Positions 1 to 5,842 of a stretch of 5,879 nucleotides of DNA are shown here, piece by piece. The notes under the pieces were generated by a model. It searched no databases. It had not been told where the DNA came from and worked only from the letters and a program-made list of their open reading frames with translations. The DNA is taken from contig JBDGYV010000087.1 in NCBI GenBank assembly GCA_039588915.1, positions 1-5,879 on the forward strand, written 5' to 3'. The first letter of the stretch is position 1. Every line of letters starts with the position of its first letter. This DNA comes from CAMYLR01 sp039588915 (GTDB taxonomy: Bacteria; Gemmatimonadota; Gemmatimonadetes; JACCXV01; JAHWKZ01). Position numbers and translations under genes: made by a program.

Positions 1-1973
1 CCCAAAGCCGTGAGCGCGGTCACCTGCGTTTCAATCGATGCGTTGGTTCCACAACGGAGCCCCACCTCAAGCGCATCGATACCATCGCTCAGATAGCCGT
101 GCCACAGCCAGAAGCGGTATAGCGCGCCCGCTAACTCGAGCCCTGGCTCACACTCCCCAACCGTTGACTCGCTCCACTCCAGCGCCGCCCGGAAGTTGTC
201 GTGCTCCGCTTCGAGCCGTTCCAGCCAAACCGCCTTATCCTTGCCAATCAGTTCGGGATTCGTCCGGTTGGCCAGCGCCAGGAACCAATCGCGATGACGC
301 CGGCTCATGGCGTCCAGCTCACCGGAGTCTGCTAGCCGATCCCGGCAGTATTCGCGCACCGTCTCTTGAAGCCGGTACCGCGCTTCCCCACCGCGGTCCT
401 CTACCACTACCAGCGATTTGTCTACAAGCTGTGAAAGGAGATCCAGGATCTCGCCCTGATCGAGCTCTCCATCGTCACCGGTGATGACCTGTTCCGCAGC
501 CTCCAGCGTCCAACCATGGACAAAGATCGACAACCGCCGAAGCACTGTCTCCTCGGCTTCGGACAATAGGTCGTAGCTCCAATCGATTACACCGCTCAAG
601 GCCTGATGCCGTTCCAGAACTGTCCTACCGCCTCCCGTCAGGAGACGAAAACGGTCGTCAAGCCGCTCCTCGATTTGCTGAATCGGCAGCACCTTGACCC
701 GGGCCGCCGCGAGTTCGATGGCAAGCGGCATCCCATCCAGCCGATGGCACACCTGCACCACCGACCTCGCGTTATCGCTCGTCAGCTCAAAGCTCGGCTG
801 AACAAGCTGAGCTCGATCGACAAACAACCGTATAGCTTCGTAACCGGCGGATTTGCCGAGCGAGCCGTTGCCTGCGATCTCTTCCAATGTCGGCATCAGA
901 AAAGGAGGGACGAGCCAGGTCGTCTCACCGTAAACCCTGAGAGTCTCCCGGCTCGTCGCGAGTATCGTCACGTCAGGACAGGACCGGAGCATCGTCTCCG
1001 CGAGGCTGGCGCAGGACTCGATCAAGTGCTCGCAGTTATCGAGAACCAACAGAACATTTCGCTTTTCCAGGTGTGACAACAGCAAGTCGGTCGCGCTTCG
1101 ACCGGGGTGTTCCCGAAGTCCGAGAGTCTGGGCTACCGACTGTGACACAAGTGCGGGATCGGTCAATGACGCGAGCTCGACATACCACACGCCACCGGAG
1201 TATCGCTCCAGTACCTCTGCCGCGACCTGAAGCGCGAGTCGGGTCTTTCCACAACCGCCAGGACCGGTCAGCGTCAGCAAGCGTGAGCTCGATAGCAGCC
1301 CGGAGATCTCCTCTATGACGTGCTCACGACCGATAAAGCTCGTCAGCTGCAAGGGCAGGTTATGCGGCAGGGCATCCATGGAGGACAAGGACGGAAACTC
1401 CGACGGGAGCTCGGGATGCGACAGTTGGTAAACGTGTGTTGGGCGTTGAAGGTCTTTCAGCCTGTGCTGGCCCAGATCAAGCAGCGAGACATCGGGCGGC
1501 AGGTTGTCACGCACGAGGTCGTACACTGTTTCGGAGACCAGCGTCTGCCCTCCGTGGCCTACAGATAGAAGCCGCGCTACCCGACTGAGGGCCGGGCCGA
1601 AGTAGTCCCCTCGCCGCTCGTCCGCCATACCGGTGTGGAGCGCCATTCGCACTCGAATCGGATCGCTGGGGTCATCCCGCGCCCGAAGCAGATCCATCTG
1701 TGCGCGAAGCGCAGCGCTCAGTGCGGCAGGAGCGGTATCAAACGCGGAGCAGAACGCGTCCCCGAGGGTCTTGAAGATGTAGCCACCCTCTTCTACGATC
1801 GCCGCTCGCACGATCTCGTCGTGGCGACCGAGAGCGGCTCGCATCCACTCGGCGTTCTCTTCCCAGAGGCGAGTGCTGCCTTCGATGTCGGTGAACAGAA
1901 GCGTAACCGTGCCGGTCGGCCGGGTGGGTGGGGTTAGAACCGTCCCGTCAGGTGAGGAACGGACACCTGCCAT
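1..1973 (-). CDS. Class III adenylate/guanylate cyclase fused to a STAND (NB-ARC-like) ATPase; C-terminus cut off by window edge
   Basis: Translating the minus strand from the ATG at 1973-1971 gives 657 open codons to base 1 with no stop, so the 3' end is missing. Residues 20-185 form a class III cyclase domain: 'GTVTLLFTDIEGSTRLW' (metal Asp29), 'FKTLGDAF' (purine-site Lys68, metal Asp72), 'RGDYFGPALSRVARL' (purine-site Asp123, transition-state Arg134). The expected transition-state Asn is Ser130. A linker ending 'LTSFIGRE' leads to a STAND ATPase: Walker A 'GPGGCGKT' (237-244), Walker B 'VLLVLDNCEHL' (Asp312), sensor-like 'ATSRE' (339-343) and 'GMPLAIEL' (414-421). A winged-helix region (about 455-540) and the start of an alpha-helical, TPR-like region ('EHDNFRAALEW') follow. 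The layout matches cytoplasmic cyclase-ATPase proteins common in actinobacteria and other environmental bacteria, some ending in a LuxR-type helix-turn-helix; whether this one does is not visible. It should make cAMP (Lys/Asp favour ATP) under control of the ATPase/TPR part. GAGGG at 1987-1983 lies 9 nt before the ATG and supports the start. An in-frame stop lies upstream at 2030-2028. Confidence 0.95.
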   Translation of the reverse strand, partial: MAGVRSSPDGTVLTPPTRPTGTVTLLFTDIEGSTRLWEENAEWMRAALGRHDEIVRAAIVEEGGYIFKTLGDAFCSAFDTAPAALSAALRAQMDLLRARDDPSDPIRVRMALHTGMADERRGDYFGPALSRVARLLSVGHGGQTLVSETVYDLVRDNLPPDVSLLDLGQHRLKDLQRPTHVYQLSHPELPSEFPSLSSMDALPHNLPLQLTSFIGREHVIEEISGLLSSSRLLTLTGPGGCGKTRLALQVAAEVLERYSGGVWYVELASLTDPALVSQSVAQTLGLREHPGRSATDLLLSHLEKRNVLLVLDNCEHLIESCASLAETMLRSCPDVTILATSRETLRVYGETTWLVPPFLMPTLEEIAGNGSLGKSAGYEAIRLFVDRAQLVQPSFELTSDNARSVVQVCHRLDGMPLAIELAAARVKVLPIQQIEERLDDRFRLLTGGGRTVLERHQALSGVIDWSYDLLSEAEETVLRRLSIFVHGWTLEAAEQVITGDDGELDQGEILDLLSQLVDKSLVVVEDRGGEARYRLQETVREYCRDRLADSGELDAMSRRHRDWFLALANRTNPELIGKDKAVWLERLEAEHDNFRAALEWSESTVGECEPGLELAGALYRFWLWHGYLSDGIDALEVGLRCGTNASIETQVTALTAL

Positions 1974-2085
1974 ACGCAATCGCCCTCGTCTGCTGCATTT
2001 TTTTCCATTATTAGGATAGGCCGGTGCCTAGCCCCAGTCTGTAGGGGGGGCTTCGCCTCATCGCGTAGGGGTTCTCCCTGCACGC
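1974..2085 (-). other. Intergenic leader between the envelope cluster and the cyclase-ATPase gene
   Basis: These 112 bp separate the stop of the 195-residue protein from the cyclase start. On the minus strand they hold an imperfect candidate hairpin (AGCCCC at 2030-2035 of the plus strand pairs with GGGGCT at 2047-2052 across an 11-nt loop), an AT-richer stretch with a TATCCT -10-like hexamer (2018-2013), and the GAGGG ribosome binding site (1987-1983). No good -35 hexamer is visible and no T-run follows the hairpin, so neither a promoter nor a terminator is proven. The gap is large enough for the cyclase gene to have its own promoter. Confidence 0.4.
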
Positions 2086-2673
2086 CTAGAGCGCGAACGC
2101 GACCGACCAGGCGACGCCCCCATGTTTTGAGGCCACACCCAGTCGCAACGCCTGGAGCGATACCGGTTCCCACCGCTCCCCCGGGAGCGCCGCTCCGATG
2201 AGGGCTCCGATCCCACCGCCAACTCCGGCCATTACGACCGAGACGAGCACGACCTCGCCAGCCGAGCATCCATCGTGATGCCACCCCCACCACTCGTCAT
2301 CTTGAGCGGCGCACGCCGCGCCGACCGCGAGGCCAAAGACGCCACCGATCGGGGCGCCCCATTTGAGGCCCCGCACCGCGCCCTCGCCGGCGTTGCGCGA
2401 CCGCCGCATGTCGAATCGCGTGAGTCGATCGATCGGAACCCTGTTGATCTCGCTCGTTAGCGATGAGCGAAACTCTAGGCTGTCGGCACTAAGTCCCACA
2501 AACCTTCCGCGGACCGGAGTTGCATCCGAGGTGGCCCTCGCCTGCTCGTCCGGGTCGTCCGCAAGAAGCATGAACCGAATCTGCGCGCCCGACTCGAGAT
2601 CTGGACTGTCCTGGGCGTACGCAGAACCGACCGTGACAAGGCCAAGAGCAAATAACGCTATAACTCGCTGCAT
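2086..2673 (-). CDS. Exported protein with SH3-like/beta module and glycine-rich membrane hairpin (unknown function)
   Basis: This is a complete 195-residue protein. Residues 1-20 are a standard Sec signal peptide ending 'GSAYA', with predicted cleavage before Gln21. Residues 53-90 ('RGRFVGLSADSLEFRS' and 'VPIDRLTRFDMRRSR') look like a small beta-barrel module often seen in secreted proteins of Gemmatimonadota-type bacteria. Two glycine/alanine-rich hydrophobic segments follow (about 104-122 and 138-163, 'GVGGGIGALIGAALPG'), joined by a short polar loop rich in Trp, His and Asp between Cys121 and Cys136. This is a glycine-zipper-like hairpin that could sit in a membrane. The tail ends in 'VAWSVAFAL', alternating and aromatic, somewhat like the last strand of an outer-membrane protein. 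The ATG lies only 3 nt after the stop of the DUF4097-like gene, with GGGGG 8 nt upstream as the likely ribosome binding site, so it is probably cotranscribed and coupled. I do not recognise a named family with certainty; the function is unknown. Confidence 0.85.
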   Translation of the reverse strand: MQRVIALFALGLVTVGSAYAQDSPDLESGAQIRFMLLADDPDEQARATSDATPVRGRFVGLSADSLEFRSSLTSEINRVPIDRLTRFDMRRSRNAGEGAVRGLKWGAPIGGVFGLAVGAACAAQDDEWWGWHHDGCSAGEVVLVSVVMAGVGGGIGALIGAALPGERWEPVSLQALRLGVASKHGGVAWSVAFAL

Positions 2674-2676
2674 AGC

Positions 2677-3504
2677 TCAAACCCCCGTAATCATGATGCT
2701 ACCGTTTGTGGATTCCAACCTGATCGTTCCGTCGCCATCACCGAGCGTGCCGGTGAGCGATGTTGGTGAACTCACCTGATTCTGAACCGCCAGGTTCAAA
2801 ACCGTGATCGTCCCGTTCGCCAGCGTGGCCGATAGCTGCGCGTCGGTATCCACCGGGATGTCGAGATCGATGGTTCCGTTCACGTTGACCAAATCGATGG
2901 AGCCGTCGTCTTCGATCCGCAGCTCCGCGTCGATGTTCCCATTCACCAACGAGACAGCAGTATCACCCTCGATGTCGCGGACGATGACGAGTCCGTTGAC
3001 GTTGGTCACAAAGGCCCCGCTATCAAAATCGTCTACAGTGATCTCGCCATTGACGTTGGTGATGTTTGCCACCAGCCGGTCGGGAACGAGAAGCTCGTAA
3101 TCGACGATGAAGTTGCGGCCCCCGGTGTTGGTCGGTTGGACCGTGCGGATGACGATCTCGTTGGCAGATTCGGTGATCTCGACCTGGAGATCGTTCAGCC
3201 TCGCCTCAGCGTCCGCCTGGCTGGATGACTCAACCCGCCGCTCACCGCGCACGATAAACTGCTCGCCAGCGGAGGCGCCGGTCACGAGCATCCTTCCATT
3301 GACCCCAATCAGTCGAAACTGAACCCGGTTGGTGGCGTCCAGTTGGAAGTTGAAGTTCGCCGCTGCTTCGGCGTCACAGCACGGACCGGTCAAGTCGATA
3401 CTGTCCCCGTTGCAGGCGACAAGGGCGTGTGCAACGAGGACCGTCCCGCTCACGATCAGGTCTCGGGCCCTATGTGGATACAATCCGCCCATCGATTTCA
3501 GCAT
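2677..3504 (-). CDS. DUF4097-like (putative adhesin/beta-helix) lipoprotein
   Basis: This is a complete 275-residue protein. The N-terminus carries basic residues (His11, Arg12, Arg14), a hydrophobic stretch (16-30) and the lipobox 'LVAC' with lipidated Cys31. Asn32 at +2 does not match the inner-membrane Asp rule, so outer-membrane anchoring is likely. Residues about 60-140 form a beta-rich part with 'VNG' at 68-70. From 140 onward a ladder of turns recurs: VNG 151-153, VNG 169-171, VNG 187-189, VNG 208-210, ANG 229-231 and TNG 266-268, with Asn spacings of 18, 18, 21, 21 and 37 residues. Such Asn-Gly turns between short beta strands are typical of the DUF4097 putative adhesin family, which resembles a right-handed beta-helix; its molecular role is poorly known. 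A Cys-Cys pair (42-43) follows the lipid anchor. An in-frame stop at 3519-3517 means the start cannot lie further upstream. The ATG at 3504 and Met5 (3492) both lack a clear ribosome binding site, so the exact start is uncertain. Confidence 0.85.
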   Translation of the reverse strand: MLKSMGGLYPHRARDLIVSGTVLVAHALVACNGDSIDLTGPCCDAEAAANFNFQLDATNRVQFRLIGVNGRMLVTGASAGEQFIVRGERRVESSSQADAEARLNDLQVEITESANEIVIRTVQPTNTGGRNFIVDYELLVPDRLVANITNVNGEITVDDFDSGAFVTNVNGLVIVRDIEGDTAVSLVNGNIDAELRIEDDGSIDLVNVNGTIDLDIPVDTDAQLSATLANGTITVLNLAVQNQVSSPTSLTGTLGDGDGTIRLESTNGSIMITGV

Positions 3505-3584
3505 AGGAGGAACGAACTAATGCAGTCTGTGGGGAGAAACCTGATTCGATGTAGGGGCAGCGGCAGGCAGTGTGCCGCAACCGG
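3505..3584 (-). other. 80-bp intergenic gap inside the envelope cluster
   Basis: This gap separates the 402-residue lipoprotein stop (TAA, complement of 3585-3587) from the DUF4097-like start. I see no convincing -10/-35 pair, hairpin or minus-strand ribosome binding site in it. The sequence right before the minus-strand ATG is pyrimidine-rich (complement of AGGAGG at 3505-3510), the opposite of a Shine-Dalgarno sequence. It could hold a weak internal promoter, or be plain spacer within one operon. Confidence 0.5.
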
Positions 3585-4793
3585 TTACAGATCGGGCACG
3601 AAAACGATGTCGTCGACTGCGCCCGACCGTCTGAAAGTGACAACGATCTTCGCGACCCCCGATGTCGGACCGAGGTTGAGTGGCGGAGTGATCGTCCCGT
3701 CGCCGGTCGGAGGAACGGGAATCCCAAGCGTAATCGGGGTACCGTCGGAGCTGAAGAGGTCGATCATAGTCCCGACGTCGTCGATATCGAGGAAACGCAA
3801 CGATACCAGTGTAATGGTGCCCAGAGGTCCAACGTCCGAGAAGTCGATCGTCAGCGTACCACCTAGGTCGCAGTCGTCAGGGAACCCGTCGGCGCCGAGA
3901 TCATCGAAGTCCTCCTCGATGATCAGGACCTCCGCCTGAGCAGGCTGAGCATTGAGGTCGGGATCAGCGATGTGACCGACTGAGGTGTCGTAGATCGTCG
4001 CGCCGTTGGAACATCCGGTCGCCGACGTCGACACCGTCCCCGTCGCCACGGTCACAACAGGATCCATGGTCCCCGGCGGGATGCCGTCAAAACCGATCTG
4101 TTCAGACCCCGCGGTCGACACCTGGAGATCGAGGTTGCCCATTGTGGAGCCGGCCAGGTTCTGTTGGTCGAGGCCGACCGAGAAAGTCGTATCGTCAGTT
4201 GGCACCCCGGCCTCGATCGGGAAACTGACTTCGAGGGTCGCCGTCTCGCCCGGTCCCAGGGTCCCCGTGACAGGGGAGAACTCTAGTGGTGTCGCCAACC
4301 CGACGGTCGTCCAGCGGAGTGCGGCCGACCCGACGTTGCGAACCTGGACGGAGCCTCGAAAATCGCTGCGCGCCGATAGCGATACGGAACACGTGTCGAG
4401 AACCAGAATCCCAGCCATCGGATCCAGGGGCACGGGCACCTCGAAACCATCTTGGCTTACTGTTGTGACTTCGGTTCCCCTCAGAAGGAATGAACCACTG
4501 TTGCTCAGAATGCTCACTTCGAAAGTGACGCTGCCCACCTCAACGTTGACATTTTCGAATGTGACAGTGCCGGTCGATTCGAGTTGCTTGGTCCTCTCAG
4601 GCCGACCATTGACACTCAGGGACGCGGTTTCGTACACCGTGCATTCCAATCCCTGGGCGAGTCCCAAGTCTATGCGCACGTCACTGATCACCGCGGAGGC
4701 AGGAGCGCTCGGGTTCTCTCGGCCACACGAGACTCCCGCCACAGCGAGCGCCCCCAGCAGCGCGAGAATCGGCTTCGTTCGCGGATTGATCAT
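3585..4793 (-). CDS. Multidomain surface lipoprotein with Ig-like/ASH-like module and Asp-rich C-terminal beta domain
   Basis: This is a complete 402-residue protein. Residues 1-22 are a lipoprotein signal peptide (basic Arg5/Lys7, hydrophobic core, 'AVAGVSC') with lipidated Cys23; Gly24 at +2 suggests the outer membrane. Residues about 35-125 look like a beta-sandwich ('FENVNVEVGSVTFEVSIL' resembles the 'F.nV..G..t..v' pattern of carbohydrate-binding or CNA-like modules). Residues about 130-225 carry a pattern typical of Ig-like/ASH-type repeats: 'GSVQVRNVGSAALRW' and 'FSPVTGTLGPGETATLEVSF'. Residues about 230-402 match a recurrent secreted-protein module: 'IYDTSVGHIADPDL', 'VLIIEEDF', 'GGTLTIDFSDVGPLGTITL', 'LRFLDIDDVG', then 'GAVDDIVF' at the end. 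I know this pattern from PEP-CTERM-type and other surface proteins but cannot give it a name. Five mature Cys residues are present, at 23 (lipid), 51, 135, 261 and 308. The ATG overlaps the FecR-like stop as ATGA, and GGAGAG at 4807-4802 sits 8 nt upstream, so translation is probably coupled. A ligand-binding or structural surface role is inference. Confidence 0.88.
   Translation of the reverse strand: MINPRTKPILALLGALAVAGVSCGRENPSAPASAVISDVRIDLGLAQGLECTVYETASLSVNGRPERTKQLESTGTVTFENVNVEVGSVTFEVSILSNSGSFLLRGTEVTTVSQDGFEVPVPLDPMAGILVLDTCSVSLSARSDFRGSVQVRNVGSAALRWTTVGLATPLEFSPVTGTLGPGETATLEVSFPIEAGVPTDDTTFSVGLDQQNLAGSTMGNLDLQVSTAGSEQIGFDGIPPGTMDPVVTVATGTVSTSATGCSNGATIYDTSVGHIADPDLNAQPAQAEVLIIEEDFDDLGADGFPDDCDLGGTLTIDFSDVGPLGTITLVSLRFLDIDDVGTMIDLFSSDGTPITLGIPVPPTGDGTITPPLNLGPTSGVAKIVVTFRRSGAVDDIVFVPDL
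4790..4793 (-). promoter_or_regulatory. ATGA stop/start overlap (translational coupling)
   Basis: On the minus strand the TGA of the FecR-like gene (4792-4790) shares two bases with the ATG of the lipoprotein gene (4793-4791). With a GGAGAG ribosome binding site inside the upstream gene (4807-4802), this is the usual arrangement for coupled translation, and it shows the two genes share a transcript. Confidence 0.85.
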
Positions 4794-5692
4794 GGGATCG
4801 GCTCTCCGGTGACAGTGCCGGTCACCCTTTCGGGACCGCCGTTGCCATTGCCCCCGTCGCCATCACCACCCGACCCCAACACACCCCCAACGATGGCGCC
4901 GGCACCGATCCCGACGTACCAGAGGGGCTGACTCCAGATCGATCCACCGCACAAATCCTCGTCGTTGTATTCAAGCTCGCGCCGCAGCGCGGCCATCTGG
5001 TCAGGCGATAGCGAGGTTACGAGTGCGGGCACGATCCGGTTGCGGTGCAGCTCGACAACCTGTCCAGGTCGCATTCCAAAGGTCCGCGCGAGCGGGAAAG
5101 TGACCGTCCCCTCGCCCAAGAAAACGATGCCGCGCTCACCGTCCGCGGATGTCTTGACCAGGACCTTGGCATCAAGCACAGAAACCGGGTTGTTCGCCAC
5201 GTACGTCGTGATCCTGCCCTCGGTCCATCGAGCCACCAAGCTGCCCCGCATGACGTCGACCGCGATGTTGCCAGGCCGGAACGGGTCGCTCAACAGCTTG
5301 TACTCCGCGCCTTGTCCGACGCGCAGTGTGGGACCCCCCAACTCTTCGTCCAGATCGCGATTGCGAATCTGCGGGAAGAAGACCAGCCTGCCGGCCTGAC
5401 TCGACCGATCGACTTTGGCCCGGACGTGGAGACCGGCGTTCAGCAACAGACCATCGTCGAGCATCAGCGCTTGATCCGGCGCCGCTGACCTAGTCATCGC
5501 CTCCCGCTCGATGCGAACGCTCGAAACCGGGGTCTTGATCGACTTGGTGTCCCGCCCGCCTCCAATCTCCTGCCTTATGCAGTCAAGTTTGGCGACCGGC
5601 GGCTGGGCGGTTTGGCTCAATGCCACCGAGGCGTACAACGCCGACGCGACGAGCGACACGGAGACGCACCCGAATATCCTTGTCTTTTGCAC
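4790..5692 (-). CDS. FecR-like domain protein with Sec signal peptide and C-terminal glycine-rich membrane segment
   Basis: This is a complete 300-residue protein starting with GTG. Residues 1-26 form a Sec signal peptide (Lys3, Arg5, hydrophobic 7-25, 'ALS' before Gln27). Residues about 55-215 follow the FecR pattern of short beta strands: 'TLRVGQGAEYKLL', 'IAVDVMRGSLVARW', 'ITTYVANNPVSVLDAKVLVKT', 'GIVFLGEGTVTFP', 'MRPGQVVEL'. In classical FecR proteins this periplasmic domain relays a signal to an ECF sigma factor through an N-terminal cytoplasmic anti-sigma part. That part is absent here; the protein is exported from its first residue, as in many stand-alone FecR-domain proteins whose role is unknown. 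Residues 256-273 ('PLWYVGIGAGAIVGGVLG') can span a membrane and are followed by a Gly/Asp/Asn-rich tail. Mature Cys38 and Cys248 could form a disulfide. The start choice rests on GAGGG at 5705-5701, 8 nt upstream, on the signal peptide beginning there, and on an in-frame stop just upstream. It is the first gene of the cluster and overlaps the next by ATGA. Confidence 0.85.
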   Translation of the reverse strand: MQKTRIFGCVSVSLVASALYASVALSQTAQPPVAKLDCIRQEIGGGRDTKSIKTPVSSVRIEREAMTRSAAPDQALMLDDGLLLNAGLHVRAKVDRSSQAGRLVFFPQIRNRDLDEELGGPTLRVGQGAEYKLLSDPFRPGNIAVDVMRGSLVARWTEGRITTYVANNPVSVLDAKVLVKTSADGERGIVFLGEGTVTFPLARTFGMRPGQVVELHRNRIVPALVTSLSPDQMAALRRELEYNDEDLCGGSIWSQPLWYVGIGAGAIVGGVLGSGGDGDGGNGNGGPERVTGTVTGEPIP

Positions 5693-5700
5693 GATTCTGG

Positions 5701-5705
5701 CCCTC
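5701..5705 (-). promoter_or_regulatory. Ribosome binding site of the FecR-like gene
   Basis: On the minus strand GAGGG lies 8 nt before the GTG at 5692-5690. It decides for this non-ATG start: the nearby ATG at 5712-5710 is in another frame and is followed by a stop two codons later. Confidence 0.65.
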
Positions 5706-5750
5706 AGTTCATACGGCGCACGGGAGACGTATCCTGCGATCTGCTACCAA

Positions 5751-5756
5751 TTTATA
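5751..5756 (-). promoter_or_regulatory. Candidate -10 element for the envelope cluster
   Basis: The minus strand reads TATAAA inside CTTGTATAAATTGG, about 58 nt before the GTG start and downstream of the 5811-5842 hairpin, in the most AT-rich part of the leader. No good -35 hexamer is visible 16-18 nt further upstream (the stretch there is GC-rich), so it could need an activator or an alternative sigma factor, or be chance. Confidence 0.3.
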
Positions 5757-5810
5757 CAAGTTTCGTGCCGATTGTGCGGCGGGGGCTCGAAGGAGGGTTC
5801 TCCCAGTGAA

Positions 5811-5842
5811 AGAGGGCCCCGTTGATGCCAACGGGGCCCTCT
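5811..5842 (-). terminator. Perfect 14-bp hairpin, probable rho-independent terminator of an upstream minus-strand gene
   Basis: AGAGGGCCCCGTTG at 5811-5824 is the exact reverse complement of 5829-5842, with a 4-nt loop (5825-5828). Read on the minus strand the stem is followed by TTCACT, giving a short, weak U-rich run (CUCUUUC). On the plus strand it is followed by GAGCCTTG, which is less terminator-like. The position fits the end of a transcript entering from beyond the right edge, just ahead of the FecR-like gene's leader. It could also act in both directions. Confidence 0.65.

Noticed and set aside
38..1937. Several plus-strand frames opposite the cyclase-ATPase gene
   Set aside because: The minus strand encodes a continuous protein with cyclase and Walker motifs across the whole stretch. 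The plus-strand frames are Arg/Pro/Ser-rich shadows.
1934..2008. Possible 24-codon leader peptide (minus-strand ATG at 2008) overlapping the cyclase start
   Set aside because: It has no ribosome binding site, overlaps the cyclase start out of frame, and has no attenuator-like codon run.
2030..2052. 6-bp hairpin after the envelope cluster as a terminator
   Set aside because: The stem is short, the loop is 11 nt and no T-run follows. It is mentioned only within the intergenic entry.
3579..3586. AACCGGTT palindrome at the lipoprotein stop
   Set aside because: An 8-bp palindrome is common by chance. It overlaps a stop codon and has no partner site nearby.
3520..3939. Plus-strand open frame with a perfect AGGAGG upstream
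   Set aside because: It lies antisense to the C-terminal part of a well-supported lipoprotein gene. Its product is rich in Ser, Arg and Pro with no recognisable domain, as expected from the opposite strand of a beta-rich protein. Kept only as a low-interest finding.
4006..4812. 268-codon plus-strand frame
   Set aside because: It is antisense to the 402-residue lipoprotein, which has a signal peptide, lipobox, ribosome binding site and recognisable domain patterns. The plus frame has none of these.
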